The position numbers and the translations under genes were made by a program. From Legionella lytica (GTDB taxonomy: Bacteria; Pseudomonadota; Gammaproteobacteria; Legionellales; Legionellaceae), in NCBI RefSeq assembly GCF_023921225.1, contig NZ_CP071527.1, forward strand, positions 1,888,501-1,952,500: a stretch of 64,000 nucleotides of DNA, in the 5' to 3' direction. Each line of letters begins with the position of its first letter. Position 1 is the first letter of the stretch. Shown here one piece after another: positions 1 to 7,842 of the stretch. The notes below the pieces were generated by a model that did no database searches, had not been told where the DNA came from, and was given only the letters and a program-made list of their open reading frames with translations.

Positions 1-1062
1 TCTTAACAGTGCGATTCTATCCAACGTGGCATTTGTGAGCACAGGAGCCACTGGAGAAATCCCAGTTTCACGTTGAGCATACAAACTGGAGATCCCGTTT
101 TTAACCTTTAATGCTTTTGGTCCCTCTTTGACTAATTCTGCAACATCAATTGCAGCATACTGTAGTGTGCCTTTAAACGTATAGTTCACAAATTCATCAA
201 CATCTACTTTTGAGGTCATGGAACCACAATCAATAACCATAATTTTGCCATTTCTATCCACTACGAAATTTTCGGGTTTTAGATCTCTATGAGCATAGGG
301 CGTCCCTGTAGAAGACAATAATCCAGCACCCAATTTGCTAATTAAAATACTTATTTTGATTGCAAAATCCATTTCTAATGCTTTGAGCTTAGCCGATGCG
401 ACTATTTTCTCATCCACATTCCCGCTTTTTTCAACTTGATCAAATTGTTTTCTAGCCTCTATTATTTTCTTTTGTAAGGAGTCTCCTTTATTTTCCATGA
501 TTTGATACACTTTACATGGATAAATAGAATCTGTAACAAACTCAAAACCAAAAGAAGGAACATCATCATCGGGAAGTGGGGCTGAAACCACTGTTCCGAT
601 ATCAATAAAATCTTCCCCCCCTTTTCGCACGTCTTGTTTTTGTCTCTCCGAGTTTGTTCTCACGAGCATCGAACCACGCGAAATACCTAAATCTTTGTTA
701 AAAAGCGCCTCTACTTTGAGATCTTCCAGCCCTTCCTCATCATCAATCTCTACAATTTTGATTGCCAATGCTTCGCTACGAGGCCCTAGCGAACGCGCCT
801 CTTTTACCTTACCAAAAGCCCCTCTCCCTAAGAAACTAGATCCTAAAATAGCGATAGCTCCCTCACTGTCCTTTATATATGATTGCGTCAACTTGATATC
901 ATGGATTTTTTGTCCTCGGCTGCATTTTACATTTTCTGGATTATTGTTGAAAAAATCGATGACAATCGCAAGTTCAAGCAGTTTTTGTTCCTCTGGACTT
1001 AATGCCACTGTAGATAATAGTTTAATATCGTTTTCTGCTAATGGTATGTACTTAATGGGCAT
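1..1062 (-). CDS. Eukaryotic-like Ser/Thr protein kinase, C-terminus beyond left edge
   Basis: This frame is open for 354 codons from ATG at 1062 to the first base of the window, so the C-terminus is missing. A GAGGT ribosome site lies 7 nt before the ATG. Kinase motifs are in the right order: glycine loop GRGAFGKVKEA at residues 79-89, a VAIK-like AIKIVEI about 20 residues later, the catalytic loop HRDLKPEN at 258-265, DCG in place of DFG at 278-280, and GTLQYAA at the activation-segment end. All catalytic residues visible in the window are kept, so an active kinase is expected. The first 78 residues match nothing I recognise, and a long insert separates the N-lobe from the catalytic loop. 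Legionella translocates several such kinases (LegK family) into host cells; that this is one is inference. Confidence 0.85.
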   Translation of the reverse strand, partial: MPIKYIPLAENDIKLLSTVALSPEEQKLLELAIVIDFFNNNPENVKCSRGQKIHDIKLTQSYIKDSEGAIAILGSSFLGRGAFGKVKEARSLGPRSEALAIKIVEIDDEEGLEDLKVEALFNKDLGISRGSMLVRTNSERQKQDVRKGGEDFIDIGTVVSAPLPDDDVPSFGFEFVTDSIYPCKVYQIMENKGDSLQKKIIEARKQFDQVEKSGNVDEKIVASAKLKALEMDFAIKISILISKLGAGLLSSTGTPYAHRDLKPENFVVDRNGKIMVIDCGSMTSKVDVDEFVNYTFKGTLQYAAIDVAELVKEGPKALKVKNGISSLYAQRETGISPVAPVLTNATLDRIALLR

Positions 1063-1521
1063 ATTTAAACCTCACAAAATAACTATCTAAACAACATCCT
1101 ATTTGTCTAATAGTAGACTATTATGTGGTTGACTTAACTTTAAATATCCGTGGGTAATAATTCTTAGCTGGCTGCCGCCATTAAGAGATTTGAAATCCTT
1201 GCCGGAAACGGTTCTGTAATAACACTATTCCTTCAAGATGGCACGTGGATCCCAAAGGGGCTTGTTCCTTTGTCAGGGCATTCTATTAGAGCAGAAAGGG
1301 CTTTGATAAGCGTGCAGAATTCGTAAAGAGGCGTTCTTGGCTCAAAGAGGATATGGTCTTCACATTCGAACGCTAAGCACTTCTATCTGGTACGGCCCAA
1401 GAGGGTTGCAATGAAGTTCAATCGTACATCTAAAGGGTCCGTGTTTTGAATCAGGTATGGATTTACGCAGCCGATCAATAAATGATACAATTGTTCTTTT
1501 TTTTGAGATCAGCGATAAATA
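1063..1521. other. Intergenic region with a possible gene remnant
   Basis: About 460 bp lie between the kinase start and the next gene. A 52-codon open stretch on the plus strand (1168-1326) has no ATG and may be the tail of a decayed gene; it resembles no family I know. Near 1109-1124 is a small inverted repeat (taatagt / actatta) that could be part of a promoter region for the kinase. Nothing else is supported. Confidence 0.3.
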
Positions 1522-2781
1522 ATGCCTATAAAAAATAGAGATGATGAACGTGGAAATGCAATTAAAAAAATAGTTACTCAGCGAATGGCTGTTCTGCCTG
1601 AGGAAGAAGCGCCAAAGCCAGTTGTTCAAAGATATATTGATCCAATAAATTCTGAGGCTATAATAAGCGCAGCAAACCGTACTAGGTTACGGCCTTCAAC
1701 GCCTCCCCCTACTCCCATACCTAGTTTGGTTTTGGATGAAGGTTCAGCTGATATTAATCTATCAAATTCATTTTATGCCAGTACTGAGGATAGATCCTCC
1801 ACAAGCTCACCCTTATTTTTTACTTCCTCAGCGGCTCAAGCAATGCCAGAGGTTAACCTCCCTCACCCAGCGCATCCTATACAAGAAATTGACGCAACTC
1901 GAAAAAAGACACTTACATCGACAAGAGATACGCAGCAACAACCTTTGGCCCAAGGCGCTACAACGAATACCTTAAAACTATTAAGAATGATGCGTAATTC
2001 ACTAGCGTCACAAGAAGATGCTAAAGCTCCGCGCATGGGATCATCTGTTTTTTCCCCTTTGCAGCAACGACCTTTGGCCCAGGGCTCTAAAGCGAATGTC
2101 TTAAAACCATTAAGAATGATGGGTAATTCACTGGGGTCAAAAGAAAATACTAAAATAGCGCCTTTCCGTAACGCTCCTTCGCCTGAAGCTCCGCACAAGG
2201 GAACATCTGTTTTTTTTCCCTCGCAACAACAACCTCTGGCACAGGGTTCTAAGGCAAATATCTTAAAACCAGTAACAATGAAACATGATTCACCGTTTTC
2301 AAAAGAGGATGCTGAAATAGCAGCTATTACTGGACATTTTTCTGGACCAGCAATCTCCTTGCGACGACGCGATAGAAGGCCTCCAACTCTAGATCTGACC
2401 TCAATAAATACTGAAACAACATCTTTCGATGACACCTTTGAGCCTGAAGATGCTGGAGTGACGATGACTTCTGGACATTTTTCTGGACCAGCGATCTCCT
2501 TGCGGCAACACAATAGAAGGCCTCCAGCTCTAAGTCCAGCCTCAATAAATACTGAAACAACTTCTTTCGATGACACCTTTGAGCCTGAAGATACTGGAAT
2601 GGCGACGACTTCTGTATATTTTGCTGGACCAGCAATCTCCTTGCGACACCGCGATAGAAGGCCCCCCGCTTTAAATCTAACCTCAATAAATACCGAAGCA
2701 GGGTTTTTCCGTAACGCTTCTGAGCCTACAGCTCCGCGTGCCCCTCATAAGGTCACATCTGTTCTTTTCCCCTCATATTAA
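1522..2781 (+). CDS. Repeat-rich, Pro/Ser/Thr-rich hypothetical protein
   Basis: The 419-residue product is hydrophilic, rich in Pro, Ser and Thr, and has no signal peptide or membrane segment. It contains two repeat families. The first, beginning PLAQG, recurs near residues 141, 184 and 238. The second, beginning GHFSGPAISLR and ending in DDTFEPED, is a 47-residue unit present three times between about residue 271 and 400, the last copy diverging at its end. No clear ribosome site precedes the ATG. A 237-codon frame on the opposite strand over the repeats is taken as a shadow, because this frame is much longer and carries whole-codon repeats. Function is unknown. Low-complexity repeat proteins are common among Legionella effectors, but there is no direct evidence here. 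Confidence 0.6.
   Translation: MPIKNRDDERGNAIKKIVTQRMAVLPEEEAPKPVVQRYIDPINSEAIISAANRTRLRPSTPPPTPIPSLVLDEGSADINLSNSFYASTEDRSSTSSPLFFTSSAAQAMPEVNLPHPAHPIQEIDATRKKTLTSTRDTQQQPLAQGATTNTLKLLRMMRNSLASQEDAKAPRMGSSVFSPLQQRPLAQGSKANVLKPLRMMGNSLGSKENTKIAPFRNAPSPEAPHKGTSVFFPSQQQPLAQGSKANILKPVTMKHDSPFSKEDAEIAAITGHFSGPAISLRRRDRRPPTLDLTSINTETTSFDDTFEPEDAGVTMTSGHFSGPAISLRQHNRRPPALSPASINTETTSFDDTFEPEDTGMATTSVYFAGPAISLRHRDRRPPALNLTSINTEAGFFRNASEPTAPRAPHKVTSVLFPSY
2332..2700 (+). repeat. Tandem 141-bp coding repeat, about 2.6 copies
   Basis: Copies begin at 2332, 2473 and 2614, exactly 141 bp (47 codons) apart, and the third diverges after about 2700. The first two are nearly identical at the DNA level, pointing to recent duplication. 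Whole-codon length keeps the frame intact. Confidence 0.85.
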
Positions 2782-2993
2782 AGAACAAAAAAACACAAAT
2801 CCTATTTCCGACATGGACATAGGAGCGAGCGGGACCAATTATCCACGATAGTTTTTAATTATTAGTGCGCAATCCGATTTAAGTCCAGTCAATTTGCGCA
2901 TTAATTAGAAGGTCATCACCAAGCAGTAGCTTATTTATTAGATAGTAGACATTTAAATTCTAGAAATGCTAATTTCTTGATTAACAAGAGGTT

Positions 2994-3479
2994 TTGTTAA
3001 TAGTTCCTCTAAAGCAATTAAAAAACACGGTTCTTCTAACATTTTCATTAGGTTCTTTTCGTGTACATAATATTCTAAATACCCCAGCAATATTTCCGGT
3101 TTCCGAAGAAGAAAAAAACAGCTTATTGAGCGAGATTCACGCTAAGATTGAAGACAAAGAAGCACCAGGAGACATCGATTATCTACCAGAACATGCTTTT
3201 TCCTTCCTTGCCTCTAGATTTCTTAAAGAATATGAGTCTAGAATGGGACATATTACCGCCAAGGAAATTGAACTTCTCTTTTCCATGGAGCGTCCATCAG
3301 CATACCATCCCTTGGTCGTGGCAGATCTAAATCAATATCATCAAGAGCAGCGTGCAGAGTTACTAGCTCTGAACCCTAATCGATTTTTTATGACTCATGC
3401 TAACCAAGGGAACGAAAGCTCGGCTATGGATGTTGATGTGCAACCCACGCAACCTCCATCTTCTCCGCAAAATCTTTGA
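2994..3479 (+). CDS. Hypothetical protein, possibly N-terminally truncated
   Basis: The open frame starts with TTG at 2994 directly after an in-frame stop, and the first internal ATG lies about 83 codons in. An AAGAGG sits only 2 nt before the TTG, too close for a good ribosome site. The 161-residue product has no membrane segment. Its C-terminal third is Glu-, Gln- and Pro-rich. It is followed by a good intrinsic terminator, which argues that the 3' end is a real gene end. The absent start suggests the 5' end was lost. I do not recognise the family. Confidence 0.5.
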   Translation: MLIVPLKQLKNTVLLTFSLGSFRVHNILNTPAIFPVSEEEKNSLLSEIHAKIEDKEAPGDIDYLPEHAFSFLASRFLKEYESRMGHITAKEIELLFSMERPSAYHPLVVADLNQYHQEQRAELLALNPNRFFMTHANQGNESSAMDVDVQPTQPPSSPQNL

Positions 3480-3495
3480 TAAACGACACAATTCG

Positions 3496-3526
3496 AACTC
3501 CCGTAGCCTAGAGCGGGAGTTTTTTT
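3496..3526 (+). terminator. Intrinsic terminator
   Basis: An 8-bp perfect stem (aactcccg / cgggagtt) with a 10-nt loop is followed by a T-run, 17 nt after the stop of the preceding gene. Confidence 0.85.
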
Positions 3527-3650
3527 ACTTAAGAACCTAAGGAGGCATAATTCTTCCCGTATTTTTCCATAACTCGTGGTGACGCTTAAAATATTTAGAC
3601 TTCTAAATATTTACAGCTAAAATTATAAATATATTTCATGGAATAAAAAA

Positions 3651-4145
3651 TTGACTCCGCTTATATCACTATACACATGGTCTAGCTCCCTAATATTCAC
3701 TATTTGTTTCCCTATTTTTCTTTTGAAAAATCACTTCTATATTAAACAAATATTAGTACCTTTAATGAGATGGTATTCTGCTTACCCCTTAACTATAAAT
3801 AACTTAGAAGAATTAGCTGCTGAAAGAGGAGTACGTGTAAGATTTTCGAACGTATTAATAGACTACCTTGAAAGATGGCACACACCTTTTTTAATTCAAC
3901 AACAGAAGAAATGGCTTGCAGGCCCAACACCAGGTAACTGGATAATTAAACGATACCCAGTAAAATCTCGTGGCCAACGTGTTTATTTGTATACATTGAT
4001 TGACCGAGATAATAAAATTATTGATTTTGTAGCCTTAGAAAGCAGAGATGAATCAGTTGCTCGATCTTTTTTTAAAAAATCAGTGAACGATAAAGGGATC
4101 CCTATTCAAGTTGAAGCATTTATTTCCACATTGCTCCGCATTTAG
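3651..4145 (+). pseudogene. Degenerate IS6-family transposase remnant
   Basis: Residues from about 40 match the N-terminal half of IS6/IS26-type DDE transposases: MRWYSAYPLT, then NLEELAAERGV, then the start of the catalytic core with GQRVYLYTLIDRDNKIIDF and a RDESVARSFFKK segment. The usual core opening WRVDET is replaced by WIIKR, so the first catalytic Asp is gone. The protein stops before the second Asp and the Glu. The frame opens only with TTG. I see no terminal inverted repeats around it. It is therefore an inactive fragment, either decaying or, less likely, kept for another role. Confidence 0.75.
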
Positions 4146-4248
4146 ATGAACGAAATTTCTATTCAATTGAACTAAGACTGGTTTCTTTTAGACTTAGTTC
4201 AAGTTTAAAGAGTAGATTATTGTTATGTAACCAGGACTTTAAAATGAA

Positions 4249-4449
4249 TCAGTTCATCTCCTCTAGCTCTTTTATAATCTGTTTAAGTTCATAAATAGAT
4301 ATCTGAATAGCAACTTGTCGATCGCAACCATTTTTTTCTGCCTGTTGTAAATTATTTAATGAATGATTAGTTCCTTCAAACCCGCAGGAAAAGTGATGCT
4401 CATACAGACAGTCTCTAGACACTTCAAGAAAAATCGATGTGGCGCCCAA
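4249..4449 (-). CDS. Small hypothetical protein (doubtful)
   Basis: A 66-codon frame opens with TTG at 4449 three codons after an in-frame stop and has no convincing ribosome site. The product is mixed hydrophilic, with a Glu/Lys-rich C-terminus (ELKQIIKELEE). Coding potential looks possible, but the weak start suggests either a gene fragment or chance. It sits alone between the IS remnant and the next gene; the rest of 4146-4640 shows nothing. Confidence 0.3.
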   Translation of the reverse strand: MGATSIFLEVSRDCLYEHHFSCGFEGTNHSLNNLQQAEKNGCDRQVAIQISIYELKQIIKELEEMN

Positions 4450-4640
4450 TTTAATCTAATAAAGATTTTGCTGAACGATACTTCAAATGAATCTTCCATC
4501 CTGGGGCAAGCCCTGGAAGATTAAAATTAACTAGGCTGTGATGTGACCAAATCAAAACGCGCTAAGTAATTAGACGTTACAGTAAGATAAGTGTATATTA
4601 AGTAAAAGATCATAAATATCAGTAAATTGAGATATTAAAA

Positions 4641-5093
4641 ATGCAACGAAAATACACCCTCCTTATTTTAGTGATTGCAGGATTAATTATTGCTCTGAGT
4701 CGGCAAGAACAAATTACTGATTATGTGCAAAACTGGCTTCATCCAAAACCAAAAAAACTTTGGTTTTGCCCTGCCCCTGAGCAGGTTGCAGCGAATCAAT
4801 CAAATCCTGGTGCGTTTAACGCCAATGGAATGGATTGGGTAATTGATTATCACGGTTGGCCCGCCCCAGAAAAAATAGGTTTTATGCAAGCATTAATGAC
4901 TGAAGATAATAATGTGAGTTGCTATTATCAATGGAGTAATCCCGAAGAGCCGGGAACTAATTTATGGATGACTGTTAAATTATCCCCATTGGTTAATCAG
5001 AAAATCCGTTCCTATGGTTCCTATTGGCAACAAGATAAATCCACGCATATTTGTTCTGCTGGAATTAATGCTTGTGCGTTTGAAATAAAATAA
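4641..5093 (+). CDS. Small exported or membrane-anchored protein with four cysteines
   Basis: A hydrophobic segment at residues 5-20, preceded by charged residues, forms an uncleaved signal or N-terminal anchor and places the remaining 130 residues in the periplasm. Cys at 43, 94, 138 and 145 could form two disulfides. The motif CPAPEQV at 43-49, followed by Trp-rich segments, recalls small Legionella exported proteins of the DUF3757 kind, but I cannot confirm that assignment. A GAGAT ribosome site lies before the ATG. It stands alone, with no operon partner. Confidence 0.65.
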   Translation: MQRKYTLLILVIAGLIIALSRQEQITDYVQNWLHPKPKKLWFCPAPEQVAANQSNPGAFNANGMDWVIDYHGWPAPEKIGFMQALMTEDNNVSCYYQWSNPEEPGTNLWMTVKLSPLVNQKIRSYGSYWQQDKSTHICSAGINACAFEIK

Positions 5094-5264
5094 TCACCTG
5101 AGCTGCAGCTCTGCCAATGCTTGTCCCTACAGCCAGGAACGCCGTGAATTCCTTAAGTAAGTGTCGGTCGGCAGCTATGGATTACTTCCAATTACATCAA
5201 ATAATTCCCTCTCTTATTTTTTTATGCTAAAAATAAATTCCTAACTTGTAATGAAGGAAGCTTT

Positions 5265-5921
5265 ATGAGCCTAACGACCAACAAAGTCCTTGCATATTTA
5301 AAAGAAACAAATCCTTTAACAGCAATTAATAATCATAAGGTTATGGATGAATATAATTGTAAAACTGGACAAATGCCACTGACCATTAGTGTGAGTATAT
5401 GGTTAATTGACGGCATTCTAAATGGAAATACCAAAGAAGACATCGAGGATAGCGACGTCGACGAATATGACGTAGAGGATAGTGAAGAAGAGGAAAAAAT
5501 CAGGGAATTAGGCGATGAAGAGAGAAAGGCCTTGGCTCGATTACAAACGGCCCTGGGGAGTTTGCCCACTTCATTTAGTCTTCAAACTTTGTATTCTGTG
5601 GTGACTACCGGATTCGATGGCATACAAAAAGAGCTACTTGAGTCTGTTAATGATTATTTAAATAATATCCAAGAAATTACAGAGCATAAATTATTATTAA
5701 AAGCCGTTGTGTTGGTGCTTAAAATTTTAGAATATGATTTGAGCAAAAATCCTGGGCCGATTACTAAAAGTGGTTTATTTTTCTCAGTGGAAATTTTGTC
5801 GGATGCAAAAAGAATAGAAAATCATGGCATAGTGAAAGGACTCTTGAACAGAATCATCGAGCAGTATAATGAACACTATCCAGCGCCTACAGTAACTGTT
5901 ACAGCAGCAAGTGTGCCTTGA
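5265..5921 (+). CDS. Hypothetical protein with acidic patch
   Basis: The start is well supported by AAGGAAG just upstream of ATG 5265. The 218-residue product is cytosolic-looking, with a strongly acidic stretch (residues about 52-72, mostly Asp and Glu) followed by predicted helices. There is no signal peptide or membrane segment and no family I recognise. It ends shortly before a hairpin shared with the convergent hydrolase gene. Confidence 0.65.
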   Translation: MSLTTNKVLAYLKETNPLTAINNHKVMDEYNCKTGQMPLTISVSIWLIDGILNGNTKEDIEDSDVDEYDVEDSEEEEKIRELGDEERKALARLQTALGSLPTSFSLQTLYSVVTTGFDGIQKELLESVNDYLNNIQEITEHKLLLKAVVLVLKILEYDLSKNPGPITKSGLFFSVEILSDAKRIENHGIVKGLLNRIIEQYNEHYPAPTVTVTAASVP

Positions 5922-5972
5922 AGATTGAACTAAACTGTCTCAATTCTCTCGCTGCCTGATGAGGATGCTGCT

Positions 5973-6010
5973 CCCGTATTACACTGGGCTAATACGGGTT
6001 ACGGTTTTTC
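5973..6010. terminator. Bidirectional-type hairpin between convergent genes
   Basis: A 9-bp perfect stem (cccgtatta / taatacggg) at 5973-5981 and 5990-5998 is followed within a few bases by a T-rich tract. It lies between two convergent stop codons, so it most likely ends the upstream plus-strand gene. Confidence 0.65.
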
Positions 6011-6016
6011 TTTTAA

Positions 6017-6988
6017 TTAAATACACAGTTTCGCTTTATCGGCATCCTCAAGCGATGGCCCCTTTTCTGCATTTTCTTCTTTAAAAAAAAGATGTTGACT
6101 CCTTTTTTCACATTGTTTTTTCAAAAAAGTTTCGATACTTGAAAAGAACTCGTGTGGAACATCAGATTCCATTGAGTGATCCGCATTGGGAAACACAATA
6201 AATTGATTATTTGGGATCTTGCTGGCCATGAGTTCAGAATGCTTTTTATCAGTAACCCAATCTTCTTCCCCAACAAGAATAAGCGTGTTGCATGCTACTT
6301 CATGCAGACGCTCCTCATAATTAAAAGTTCGTAAAAAACCGCCAAATCCCTGGTTCAATGGTTCACGTGCAAAATTATAATCTGCTGCGGGCCGATTTAC
6401 AGGAAGATTATGTCTTTTTCTCCAAGAATACATTGTGCCCATAACATCAAAAAAATTATCTACTTCTTTATCGCTTTTAAAATTTCCTGCCCATAATTGT
6501 TCACAAACTTGTTGTTGAGCAAGAGAGCCTCTTTTTTCAATATTTAAGCGAGCGGACTCAATGTTTTTGAAGCTTGGAGAACCTGCAGCCAAAACCAAGC
6601 TAGAAACATGTTCTGGATAAGTCAGAGTGTATCCTAATGCGCACATTGCTCCATATGATTTGCCCAATAAAGTTATTTTTTCCAGATTAAGATGCCTACG
6701 AATTACATCAACATCCTGGATGTAATTGTCCATGCTGTATGATGAGGGTTCTCCTTTTTCACTTAGGCCACATCCTCTAGGATCAAAAAATACTACATTA
6801 GCGCTCGAATGAAGACATTCATAATCTTTGTAATGAGAATGGTTAGCTCCGGGACCGCCAGGAAGCATAAAAACATATGGCATAGTGTTGAGGCTATCCT
6901 CATTGTCACTAACTATACGTATATGTAATTGAGTTTTGGACGCATTAGCTCGTTCGGGAATATCAATCAATAAATCCTTAACCAACAT
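6017..6988 (-). CDS. Alpha/beta hydrolase, proline iminopeptidase-like
   Basis: The protein has the alpha/beta-hydrolase core throughout its 323 residues. The HGGPG-type oxyanion motif appears as GGPG at 44-47. The nucleophile elbow GKSYG gives Ser111. The acid is Asp243 in GEEDW and the base His271 in NADHS, so the triad is complete. FFDPRGCGLSE at 67-77 is typical of the prolyl aminopeptidase / epoxide hydrolase branch. There is no signal peptide, so it is cytoplasmic or secreted by another route. Substrate cannot be told from sequence; an aminopeptidase is the best guess. The last 30 residues extend past the usual domain end. It is monocistronic and convergent with the gene at 5265. Confidence 0.85.
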   Translation of the reverse strand: MLVKDLLIDIPERANASKTQLHIRIVSDNEDSLNTMPYVFMLPGGPGANHSHYKDYECLHSSANVVFFDPRGCGLSEKGEPSSYSMDNYIQDVDVIRRHLNLEKITLLGKSYGAMCALGYTLTYPEHVSSLVLAAGSPSFKNIESARLNIEKRGSLAQQQVCEQLWAGNFKSDKEVDNFFDVMGTMYSWRKRHNLPVNRPAADYNFAREPLNQGFGGFLRTFNYEERLHEVACNTLILVGEEDWVTDKKHSELMASKIPNNQFIVFPNADHSMESDVPHEFFSSIETFLKKQCEKRSQHLFFKEENAEKGPSLEDADKAKLCI

Positions 6989-7198
6989 ATAATTCTCCTA
7001 AAAATCAGCTTATGGATAATGGCATTAATTCGTCATAGCTTCTACAGATAAATGAAAAAAATTAATCCTATTTGTTCATAATGTCTGGATACAGAATAAT
7101 CATCGCCCGCAAGCAATTGATTTATCTAGAACTATTCCCTAGTTATAGCAAAAAGACGTATGATAAAGGCATCTTTTAGCTAATAGGGATGTTTAATA

Positions 7199-7765
7199 AT
7201 GAAAAAAACGATACCACTAATACTTCTATCAGGAATAATGGCGGCATCATGCACAAAACAAGATGTAATTACAGATGATGCTGGAGGGTTACACTATACA
7301 ACGCCTTACCAGGATGATACGCGAGGAAGAAAAGCCTTTCCCAAAACCTGGGATGTTAAGGGTAAGAAATTATTTGTATTTAACCCTAAGAAATATGCTT
7401 GGGCAGCTTATGATGCTAAAGGTAATCGGGTTATGACTGGAAGCGCCTCAGGCGGGATGAACTACTGTGGTGATATCAAAGAAGAGTGTAAAACAGTAAC
7501 CGGAACCTATTCCGTATTTAATAAAAAAGGAGCTGATTGCAAATCCAATGAATACCCTATTGCCAAAGATGGCCATGTAATTGGCGGAGCTAAAATGCCA
7601 TATTGCATGCATTTCCATAATGGCTACGCGATTCATGCAGCTTATGAAGTTCCTAAAGCAAATTCCAGCCATGGCTGCATTCGTGTATTACCTGGCGCTG
7701 CGAAATGGTTAAATGAGCAATTTATTGATGTAGGAACAACAGTTCTAGTTCTTCCTTATGCATAG
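7199..7765 (+). CDS. L,D-transpeptidase (YkuD) lipoprotein, EnhA-like
   Basis: A short signal sequence ends in the lipobox AASC with the lipidated Cys at 18. The YkuD catalytic region occupies about residues 55-185, with His146, His158 and the nucleophile Cys160 in SHGCIR. Such enzymes form 3-3 crosslinks in peptidoglycan or attach proteins to it, acting in the periplasm. Proteins of this kind in Legionella are often annotated as enhanced-entry (EnhA) proteins, after the enh locus; the relation is from general family knowledge. Four further cysteines (90, 97, 114, 136) may form disulfides. A weak AGGGAT ribosome site precedes the ATG. Confidence 0.88.
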   Translation: MKKTIPLILLSGIMAASCTKQDVITDDAGGLHYTTPYQDDTRGRKAFPKTWDVKGKKLFVFNPKKYAWAAYDAKGNRVMTGSASGGMNYCGDIKEECKTVTGTYSVFNKKGADCKSNEYPIAKDGHVIGGAKMPYCMHFHNGYAIHAAYEVPKANSSHGCIRVLPGAAKWLNEQFIDVGTTVLVLPYA

Positions 7766-7797
7766 TAACCTGTTATAAGAAAATTTTGAATCACTTA

Positions 7798-7819
7798 ATG
7801 TTGGACCATGGCCCAACGT
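7798..7819. terminator. Hairpin between convergent genes (gttggg-type)
   Basis: An imperfect palindrome pairs aatgttgg with ccaacgtt around accatggc, between the stops of the transpeptidase and the convergent kinase-like gene. It has no T-run, so it could be a repeat element rather than a true terminator. A similar gttggg / cccaac hairpin occurs at 10298. Confidence 0.45.
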
Positions 7820-7842
7820 TAAGTTCTAGCACAACTGGATAT

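Noticed and set aside
1360..1629. An 89-codon minus-strand frame overlapping the start of the repeat gene
   Set aside because: Antisense to the start of a better gene, with an odd composition and no start signals.
1863..2576. A 237-codon minus-strand open frame over the repeat gene
   Set aside because: It lies wholly inside the longer 1522-2781 frame and owes its length to the repeats; no ribosome site or family pattern.
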